This document shows positions 58,154 through 64,000 of a stretch of 64,000 bases of DNA, in pieces. The DNA comes from Flavobacterium aestivum. GTDB taxonomy: Bacteria; Bacteroidota; Bacteroidia; Flavobacteriales; Flavobacteriaceae. The DNA lies in contig NZ_CP113977.2 of NCBI RefSeq assembly GCF_026870175.2, forward strand, positions 1,426,001-1,490,000, given 5' to 3'. The translations under genes were made by a program, and so were the position numbers. Below the pieces are notes generated by a model, which was not told the DNA's origin, made no database searches, and worked only from the letters and a program-made list of their open reading frames with translations. Each line of letters starts with the position of its first letter. Position 1 is the stretch's first letter.

Positions 58154-60757
58154 GCCACAAAAGAGAAGATAGCTAAGGAGACTCCATTAATGAAACAATA
58201 CAACGAGATCAAAAGGAAATATCCTGATGCTTGTTTGTTATTTCGTGTTGGGGATTTTTATGAAACTTTCGGAGAAGATGCCGTTCGGGCTTCAAAAATT
58301 CTAGGAATTACATTAACTAAAAGAGGAGCTGGTTCCGAAACTGAGACCGCTTTGGCTGGTTTTCCACATCATTCTATTAATACTTATTTGCCTAAATTGG
58401 TTAAAGCAGGACTTCGTGTTGCGATTTGTGATCAATTAGAAGATCCAAAAATGACCAAAACGATTGTCAAACGTGGGGTGACTGAGTTGGTTACGCCTGG
58501 TGTTTCTATGAATGACGAAGTTTTGCAATCTAAGACCAATAACTTTCTAGCTGCAATTTATTTTGCCAATAAAACGATTGGGGTTTCCTTTTTGGATGTT
58601 TCTACTGGTGAGTTTCTTACCGCACAAGGAAATGCGGAGTATATAGATAAGCTACTTCAAAATTTCAATCCAAGTGAAGTTTTGGTTCCAAAAAACAATA
58701 AAAATGATTTTAAGGAAGCTTTTGGAGAGGATTTTCATAATTTCTATTTAGAAGATTGGATTTTTAAAGAAGATTATGCTTTTGAAACACTGACTAAGCA
58801 TTTTCAAACTGTTTCTCTAAAAGGTTTTGGGGTTGAAGAATTAAAAGAAGGTATTATCGCTTCGGGCGCGATTCTTTATTATTTATCCGAAACACAGCAC
58901 AATAAAGTACAGCACATCACGGCGATTCAGCGAATTGCTGAAGATGCTTATGTTTGGATGGATCGATTCACGATTCGTAATCTGGAATTATATCACAGTT
59001 ACAATCCTAATGCTGTTACATTGCTTGATGTAATTGATAAAACGCTTTCGCCAATGGGAGGGCGTTTGTTGAAACGTTGGTTGGCTTTACCATTAAAAGA
59101 TAGTAATAAAATAAAAGGTCGTCATCAAGTAGTTTCTTATTTGAATGAAAATCAGGATATTTTAAAAAATATACAGGGTCAAATCAAACAGATTTCGGAT
59201 CTGGAGCGTTTGATTTCTAAGATTGCCACTGGTAAAGTTTCACCTCGTGAAGTGGTTTATCTGAAAGAGTCTTTAGATGCTATTATCCCAATTAAAACAT
59301 TGGCATTAGAGAGTCCTCAAGAAGCGGTAAAAGTAATCGGGGATAGTTTGCATAGCTGTGATTTATTGCGCGAAAAGATAAAAACGACCTTGAATCAAGA
59401 TGCTCCGGTGGCTGTTGCCAAAGGGAATGCTATTGCTCAAGGAGTAAATGCTGAATTGGATGATTTGCGAGCCATATCTACATCAGGAAAACAATTTTTG
59501 GAAGGGATTGAGAGAAGAGAGTCGGAACGAACTGGAATTTCATCTTTGAAAATATCGTTCAATAATGTTTTTGGGTATTATATAGAAGTTAGAAATACTC
59601 ATAAAGATAAAGTTCCTGAAGAATGGATTAGAAAGCAAACTCTGGTAAGTGCAGAGCGTTATATTACCGAAGAGTTAAAAGAATATGAAACTAAAATTCT
59701 GGGAGCTGAAGAGAAGATTCAAAAAATCGAAAATGATTTATTTGAGCAATTAGTAAGTTGGATAGCTACTTATATCAAACCAGTTCAGATGAATGCTAAT
59801 TTGGTAGCGCAATTAGACTGTTTGTGTTCTTTTACCCAATTAGCAATCGAAAACAAATACGTTTGTCCGGAAATTGACGAAACATTCGAACTTGAAATAA
59901 AAGAAGGAAGACATCCTGTAATTGAAAAACAATTGCCAGTAGGCGTGCCGTATATTACTAATGATGTTTTCTTAGATAGACAAGCGCAACAATTGATTAT
60001 GATTACTGGACCTAACATGTCTGGAAAGTCGGCAATATTGCGTCAAACAGCTTTGATTGTGTTGCTGGCACAGATGGGAAGTTTTGTTCCTGCAGAAAGC
60101 GTTAGAATGGGAATTGTAGATAAAATATTCACCAGAGTTGGAGCTTCGGATAATATTTCGATGGGAGAATCTACTTTTATGGTCGAAATGAATGAAACGG
60201 CCTCTATTTTGAATAATATTTCGGATCGAAGCTTGGTTCTGTTAGACGAGATAGGTAGAGGAACCAGTACCTATGACGGGATTTCTATAGCTTGGGCTAT
60301 TGCTGAGTTTTTGCATGAACATCCGTCTCAGCCTAAGACATTGTTTGCAACGCATTATCATGAACTGAATGAGATGACTGAAACTATGCCTCGAATTCAG
60401 AATTACAATGTGTCTGTAAAAGAATTAAAGGACACGGTGCTTTTTATTCGAAAATTAGTAAAAGGAGGAAGTGCACATAGTTTTGGTATTCATGTGGCTA
60501 AAATGGCGGGAATGCCTCAGTTGGTTGTTTCAAAGGCACAAAAGATGCTGAAGAAGTTAGAGAAAAATCATTCGAGTGATGTCTTAAATGGAATAAAGTC
60601 TGAAAAAGAAGAAATGCAGATGAGTTTCTTTAATCTGGATGATCCTTTGTTGGAAGAGATCAAAGAGGAGATCGTTAGCTTAGATATTAATGCGATAACG
60701 CCAGTTGAAGCATTGATGAAGCTCAATGAAATTAAAAGGATGTTATCTAGGAAATAA
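58151..60757 (+). CDS. mutS: DNA mismatch repair protein MutS
   Basis: Recognises base mismatches and small loops, and starts mismatch repair. 868 residues from a TTG at 58151; an in-frame ATG at 58190 ([18 protein letters not shown]) gives 855. The mismatch-binding [11 protein letters not shown] with the key Phe-x-Glu (in F-Y-E), the lever/clamp region, Walker [18 protein letters not shown] and Walker [17 protein letters not shown] are present. C-terminal part shorter than in E. coli but typical of the family. No mutL is nearby. Confidence 0.95.
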   Translation: MATKEKIAKETPLMKQYNEIKRKYPDACLLFRVGDFYETFGEDAVRASKILGITLTKRGAGSETETALAGFPHHSINTYLPKLVKAGLRVAICDQLEDPKMTKTIVKRGVTELVTPGVSMNDEVLQSKTNNFLAAIYFANKTIGVSFLDVSTGEFLTAQGNAEYIDKLLQNFNPSEVLVPKNNKNDFKEAFGEDFHNFYLEDWIFKEDYAFETLTKHFQTVSLKGFGVEELKEGIIASGAILYYLSETQHNKVQHITAIQRIAEDAYVWMDRFTIRNLELYHSYNPNAVTLLDVIDKTLSPMGGRLLKRWLALPLKDSNKIKGRHQVVSYLNENQDILKNIQGQIKQISDLERLISKIATGKVSPREVVYLKESLDAIIPIKTLALESPQEAVKVIGDSLHSCDLLREKIKTTLNQDAPVAVAKGNAIAQGVNAELDDLRAISTSGKQFLEGIERRESERTGISSLKISFNNVFGYYIEVRNTHKDKVPEEWIRKQTLVSAERYITEELKEYETKILGAEEKIQKIENDLFEQLVSWIATYIKPVQMNANLVAQLDCLCSFTQLAIENKYVCPEIDETFELEIKEGRHPVIEKQLPVGVPYITNDVFLDRQAQQLIMITGPNMSGKSAILRQTALIVLLAQMGSFVPAESVRMGIVDKIFTRVGASDNISMGESTFMVEMNETASILNNISDRSLVLLDEIGRGTSTYDGISIAWAIAEFLHEHPSQPKTLFATHYHELNEMTETMPRIQNYNVSVKELKDTVLFIRKLVKGGSAHSFGIHVAKMAGMPQLVVSKAQKMLKKLEKNHSSDVLNGIKSEKEEMQMSFFNLDDPLLEEIKEEIVSLDINAITPVEALMKLNEIKRMLSRK

Positions 60758-60823
60758 TTTCGTATTTAAAGTAAACGTTGTCAGAAGGTTATATTTTATC
60801 TTTGTTTTTTTTATAAAAAAGCC

Positions 60824-60853
60824 TTGTGTAATTCAATAAATGTCCTAAATTTG
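60824..60853 (+). promoter_or_regulatory. Promoter of the tRNA-Gly/tRNA-Leu pair
   Basis: TTG (60824-60826), 19 bases, TAAATTTG (60846-60853): perfect match. Flanking GCCTTGTGTA and GCAACCGCAATA are shared with the tRNA-Glu promoter. Confidence 0.75.
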
Positions 60854-60854
60854 C

Positions 60855-60883
60855 AACCGCAATACTAAATAAGTGTTGCGGTT
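60855..60883 (+). repeat. Perfect hairpin in the tRNA leader
   Basis: AACCGCAA (60855-60862) pairs perfectly with TTGCGGTT (60876-60883), directly after the promoter and followed by CTTTTTA. It resembles an early attenuator or processing hairpin. Confidence 0.5.
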
Positions 60884-60901
60884 CTTTTTAAGAAATGAAA
60901 T

Positions 60902-60974
60902 GCGAAAATAGCTCAGTTGGTAGAGCGCGACCTTGCCAAGGTCGAGGTCGCGGGTTCGAGCCCCGTTTTTCGCT
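60902..60974 (+). tRNA. tRNA-Gly (anticodon GCC)
   Basis: 73 bases without CCA. Acceptor GCGAAAA/TTTTCGC, D arm GCTC-AGTTGGTA-GAGC, anticodon stem CGACC/GGTCG enclosing TTGCCAA with anticodon GCC, T arm GCGGG-TTCGAGC-CCCGT. Typical of tRNA-Gly. Confidence 0.96.
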
Positions 60975-60988
60975 CAACACCATATAAT

Positions 60989-61074
60989 GCTCGGATGGTG
61001 AAATTGGTAGACACGCTGGACTTAAAATCCAGTGAACAGCAATGTTCGTGCGGGTTCAAGTCCCGCTCTGAGTA
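60989..61074 (+). tRNA. tRNA-Leu (anticodon TAA)
   Basis: 86-base class II tRNA. Acceptor GCTCGGA/TCTGAGT (two G.T), D loop GAAATTGGTAGAC, anticodon stem CTGGA/TCCAG with CTTAAAA and anticodon TAA, a long variable arm (GAACAGC-AATGTTC), and T arm GCGGG-TTCAAGT-CCCGC. Confidence 0.96.
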
Positions 61075-61076
61075 CT

Positions 61077-61108
61077 AAAAGCTTCAAACTATGTTTGAAG
61101 CTTTTTTA
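61077..61108 (+). terminator. Terminator of the tRNA pair
   Basis: AAAGCTTCAAAC pairs with GTTTGAAGCTTT over a TAT loop and continues into T6. Confidence 0.85.
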
Positions 61109-61196
61109 TTTTGTGAAAACTCGTAATCCTTTGCGGTGTTTGTGGTTTGAGTCCTAAATCTAAAATCTGTAATTTAAAATTAAAATTCAAAATTCA

Positions 61197-61544
61197 ATGG
61201 GTGCTTTTGTGATAAGTAAAAGATTTGATGGTCAGTATAAATTTGTTTTTACTTCGAGAAAAGGGAAAGTGATTTTTACAAGTTTGAGTTATGAATTGAA
61301 ATTTGAATGCGAAGAAGGGGTGGAGTATTTTAAAAACAATATAGATCTTGCGGCTTTTTATAAATACAAATCGGCTGGAGGTAAATATTTTTTTAAGCTG
61401 TTTTTGGATGGGGCTCCATTTGCGATCAGTAGAAAGTATACTACGGAATTGAGGGTTCAGAAAGGGATTGATGAAATTGTAAAATATGCGGCATTGTCTG
61501 AGATATTGGATTTCTCAAGTAATGATTTGATTTTTTTGGATTGA
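61197..61544 (+). CDS. DUF1508/YegP-family protein
   Basis: 115 residues with two copies of the short YegP module (GAFVISKRFDGQYKFVFTSR with KGKVIFTS, and the second starting KYKSAGGKYFFKLFLDGAPF). Small cytoplasmic protein of unknown function; usually stress-linked. The ATG follows an AATCTAAAATCTG-like spacer. Followed by the terminator at 61566-61605. Confidence 0.88.
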   Translation: MGAFVISKRFDGQYKFVFTSRKGKVIFTSLSYELKFECEEGVEYFKNNIDLAAFYKYKSAGGKYFFKLFLDGAPFAISRKYTTELRVQKGIDEIVKYAALSEILDFSSNDLIFLD

Positions 61545-61565
61545 GTTTTTAAATATATAAAAAAC

Positions 61566-61605
61566 AAAAAAAAATACCATCTCGGTTTTGGGATGGTATT
61601 TTTTT
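61566..61605. terminator. Bidirectional terminator after the DUF1508 gene
   Basis: ATACCATC (61574-61581) pairs with GATGGTAT (61592-61599); A-rich left flank, T7 right flank. Confidence 0.78.
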
Positions 61606-61654
61606 AGCACCTTTTCTTTGATTGATAAAGAATTATAGGTCTGATGTCAAGGCA

Positions 61655-61690
61655 TAAAAAAAGCTGCACTAAATGCAGCTTATTTTTTTC
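61655..61690. terminator. Terminator of the Ala-rich lipoprotein gene
   Basis: AAGCTGCA (61661-61668) pairs with TGCAGCTT (61674-61681) around CTAAA; A7 and T7 flanks make it bidirectional. Confidence 0.8.
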
Positions 61691-61706
61691 TTGCGTAATT
61701 TTGAAA

Positions 61707-61946
61707 TTACTTAGCAGCTGGAGCTTCAGTAGCAGCTGGAGTAGTAGTAGCAGCTGGAGTTGCAGCAGGAGCAGCAGCAGCAGAATCAACAGCAACAGCA
61801 GCAGTATCAGCAACTACAGCAGCAGTGTCAGCAACAACAGCAGTAGAATCTACAGCAGTAGTTTCTTCAGCAGCAGCGTCAGCTTTTTTACATGATACAA
61901 CAGTTAATACAGCAACAGCAGCTAAACTTAAAAATACTTTTTTCAT
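61707..61946 (-). CDS. Small Ala/Thr-rich lipoprotein
   Basis: 79 residues: signal MKKVFLSLAAVAVLTVVSC (lipobox V-V-S-C, K-K after), then almost pure Ala/Val/Thr/Asp repeats (AVVADTAAVVADTAAVAVDS). Low complexity and no fold expected; a surface or spacer lipoprotein like those abundant in flavobacteria. It has its own terminator, and a minus-strand TATCTTTG at 61990-61983 as -7 element. The repeat makes it prone to length change. Confidence 0.8.
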   Translation of the reverse strand: MKKVFLSLAAVAVLTVVSCKKADAAAEETTAVDSTAVVADTAAVVADTAAVAVDSAAAAPAATPAATTTPAATEAPAAK

Positions 61947-62203
61947 CTTAATTTAATATAAAGGTTAATTATTAATTCGGGGCAAAGATATAAAATTTTT
62001 AATATGTAGAATATTTTTTCATTTTTTTTTTAAAAATAATTTTCTGTCAGGACATTAGGGTTTTGTGATAAAATCAAAAATCTAAGACTTGTTTTACAGG
62101 CTTTACTGTCTTAATAGCTCATTTTGAGAGGTTTTGGAATTCTAAGGGATAGATTTAGGAATAAGTTGATAGTAAGAGTCTCTTGTTATTATTATTTTAG
62201 GTA

Positions 62204-63439
62204 CTAGAGCTTGATGATTCTTGTCATAATGCTATTTGTGGCACCTTTGTTTTTTTGTACAAAAGAGCTGCAAATTTGACCTTTATGATGTCTTGTTTCA
62301 TTGTTCTGAATAAGGGTAGATAAAGCTTGCTCCAACTCTTTTTGATTGGATATCGAAATACAACCTCCTAATTGCACTAAACTAGTTGCTTCTTCGAAAT
62401 GTGAGTAGTTTGAGCCTATAACTATGGGTACTCCAAAGGTGGCAGGTTCCAGAATATTGTGCACACCTGGGTTTCCGAAACCACCTCCCACATAAGCAAT
62501 GTCCGCATAACTATAAATCTTGGTAAGAATGCCTATGGTGTCTATTATAAATACATTGTATTGGGATAAATCTTTACTTTCCTTTTCTGAAAATAAAACC
62601 ACTTTTTTGCTGATGCTGTTCTTTAAGTTTTCAATTTGTTCTGCTTTTATGTTGTGCGGAGCAATGATAAACTTTACATCAAGAGTACAAGAATTGATGT
62701 ATTCGATTAGTAAGGTTTCATCTTTAGGCCAAGAACTGCCAATTACTATGGTTGTGCTATTGTTTTTGAATTCAGCAATGAAATCTAATGTATTGTCTTT
62801 TTCTAAGATTGCAACTACTCTATCAAATCGGGTATCACCAGAAATGGTAACATTGGTTTTGCCCAATTCGGTTATTAGTTTTTTTGAGTTTTCATTTTGT
62901 ACAAAGAAATGAGTAAAAGTGTCCAGCGCTTTTCTGTAAAATCCACCATACCACTTAAAGAATAATTGTTTCTCTCTAAAAATTCCGGAAATTAAGTAAG
63001 TAGGGATGTTTTGTTTTTTTAGTTGATCCAGATAATTAATCCAAAATTCATATTTAATAAAGAAAACAAGATCCGGATGAACCAGTTTTAAAAAATGTTT
63101 GGCGTTTTTTGGAGTGTCCAGAGGTAGATAAACAGTCGCGTCAGTAACGGTGTTGTTTTTACGAACTTCATAACCCGATGGAGAAAAGAAGGTAACTATA
63201 ATTTTATGATTGGGATAGGTTTCTTTAATTTTTTCAATTACGGGTAAACCTTGTTCGTATTCGCCTAATGATGCTGCATGAAACCAAATGGTTTTATCTG
63301 TTGGTTGTATCTTTAGCTCCAAAGTCGAAAAAACATTTTTTCTGCCTTCTATAAAAAGCTTCATTTTGGGGCTAAAAAGAGCTACGATTTTCAGTATAAA
63401 TTGAGCAAGTAGTAAGGTTAAATTATAAAGAAAGTGCAT
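62204..63439 (-). CDS. waaA: 3-deoxy-D-manno-octulosonic acid (Kdo) transferase
   Basis: Transfers Kdo from CMP-Kdo to lipid A precursor at the inner membrane. 411 residues: N-terminal hydrophobic anchor (LYNLTLLLAQFILKIVALF), IWFHAASLGEYEQGLPVIE with the catalytic Glu, FFSPSGYEVRKN, and the C-terminal GT-B domain with VGGGFGNPGVHNILEPATFG for CMP-Kdo. Normal length. Adjacent to an aminotransferase for a sugar (63722), hinting at LPS or polysaccharide synthesis. Confidence 0.94.
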   Translation of the reverse strand: MHFLYNLTLLLAQFILKIVALFSPKMKLFIEGRKNVFSTLELKIQPTDKTIWFHAASLGEYEQGLPVIEKIKETYPNHKIIVTFFSPSGYEVRKNNTVTDATVYLPLDTPKNAKHFLKLVHPDLVFFIKYEFWINYLDQLKKQNIPTYLISGIFREKQLFFKWYGGFYRKALDTFTHFFVQNENSKKLITELGKTNVTISGDTRFDRVVAILEKDNTLDFIAEFKNNSTTIVIGSSWPKDETLLIEYINSCTLDVKFIIAPHNIKAEQIENLKNSISKKVVLFSEKESKDLSQYNVFIIDTIGILTKIYSYADIAYVGGGFGNPGVHNILEPATFGVPIVIGSNYSHFEEATSLVQLGGCISISNQKELEQALSTLIQNNETRHHKGQICSSFVQKNKGATNSIMTRIIKL

Positions 63440-63583
63440 CAGTATTTTTTTTGTGCTAAATTACATTTTCTTTATATTATTTTCTTTCGAAAACAAATAT
63501 TTAAAATTTTGGGATCATCTCAAGAATTATCAGGATGTTTTTTTATTTCCTCAGAAGAAAAATCTTTTTTAATGTGGGTTTCA

Positions 63584-63614
63584 TTGGTTTGAACTCATTA
63601 AATAACTATTTTTG
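63584..63614 (+). promoter_or_regulatory. Promoter of the aminotransferase gene
   Basis: TTG (63584-63586), 20 bases, TATTTTTG (63607-63614). The leader would be about 100 bases long. Confidence 0.65.
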
Positions 63615-63721
63615 TACAGCTTTTTAAGAATGCTAAGATTATTTGATAGCCTACGTCTTAAAAATGTCTATACTTCGATTAATTGCCCTCGGTGAGATAT
63701 GGGGTGCTAAAAAAAGATTAC

Positions 63722-64000
63722 ATGAAAAAAATACAAATGGTTGACCTAAAAGGTCAATATGATAAAATTGCAGCAACTGTAAATGCTTCTATACAGGAAG
63801 TTTTGGATACCAATACTTATATTAACGGACCTCAGGTTCATTCATTTCAAAAATCATTAGAGACATATCTAGATGTTAAGCATGTTATTCCGTGTGCAAA
63901 TGGTACAGATGCTTTGCAAATTGCCATGATGGGGCTTGGGTTAAAACCCGGAGATGAGGTAATCACAGCCGATTTTACTTTTGCAGCTACTGTTGAGGTG
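63722..64000 (+). CDS. DegT/DnrJ/EryC1/StrS-family sugar aminotransferase (3' end outside window)
   Basis: First 93 codons only, open to the right edge. KIQMVDLKGQYDKIAATVNA and VIPCANGTDALQIAMMGLGL with KPGDEVITADFTFAAT are the typical N-terminus of PLP-dependent nucleotide-sugar aminotransferases, as in WbpE/WlbC type enzymes. The catalytic Lys would lie past the window. Next to waaA on the opposite strand; a role in O-antigen or capsule sugars is likely. Confidence 0.9.
   Translation, partial: MKKIQMVDLKGQYDKIAATVNASIQEVLDTNTYINGPQVHSFQKSLETYLDVKHVIPCANGTDALQIAMMGLGLKPGDEVITADFTFAATVEV

Noticed and set aside
61604..61895. Ser/Leu-rich frames on both strands over the Ala-rich lipoprotein
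   Set aside because: They mirror the repetitive GCA/ACA codons of the lipoprotein in other frames.

Overview
The window looks like chromosomal DNA of a flavobacterium (Bacteroidota, Flavobacteriaceae, most likely Flavobacterium). Evidence read from the sequence: low GC content, almost no Shine-Dalgarno sites, promoters of the Bacteroidota type (TTG, 17-21 bases, TAnnTTTG), many TTG/GTG starts, a PorP/SprF type IX secretion protein, a T9SS-sorted surface protein with SprB repeats, a TonB receptor/DUF4249 pair, and the order DUF6089-uppS-bamA-ompH-ompH. I could run no database search; family names rest on recognised motifs.

Layout. 0-2 kb: 3' end of tsaB, an mscS channel and a helical-repeat protein. 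2.3-4.5 kb: seven head-to-tail genes for small Cys-rich peptides with a shared double-glycine-type leader, separated by conserved hairpins; no maturation or export gene adjoins them. 4.8-16.8 kb: housekeeping (NifU-type Fe-S scaffold, PorP/SprF, gamma carbonic anhydrase, murI, the envelope-assembly operon DUF6089-uppS-bamA-ompH-ompH, nadK, a CBS protein, pdxJ). 16.9-23.0 kb: TonB receptor/DUF4249 lipoprotein pair, another lipoprotein, an esterase and a small membrane protein. 23.1-30.6 kb: a copper-handling locus (Cys/His-rich secreted protein, HMA-DUF3347 protein, multicopper oxidase fused to a CopB-like barrel, HMA-AraC regulator, metal-binding-domain protein, CopA P-type ATPase). 30.8-43.0 kb: DUF2461 protein, lipoprotein, tRNA-Glu, tig, clpP, clpX, a secreted protein of unknown function, a VOC/SRPBCC cluster, and GH3 with a 44-residue lipoprotein.

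43.2-50.9 kb is the accessory part. An intact DUF2797 gene and a 3' fragment of a second copy share 98 identical bases and bracket about 6.9 kb of orphan genes, palindromic repeats, three attC-like hairpins lying next to minus-strand orphan genes, and a GC-rich islet that may be a structured RNA. No integrase or transposase is visible.

51.0-64.0 kb returns to housekeeping: AsmA, SppA, a FolK-deoxynucleoside kinase fusion, an rRNA/tRNA methyltransferase, DUF1573, mutS, tRNA-Gly and tRNA-Leu, DUF1508, an Ala-rich lipoprotein, waaA and the start of a sugar aminotransferase. The functional groups are envelope biogenesis (bamA, ompH, uppS, waaA, PorP), proteostasis (tig-clpP-clpX), copper defence, and two accessory modules: the peptide array and the 44-51 kb segment.
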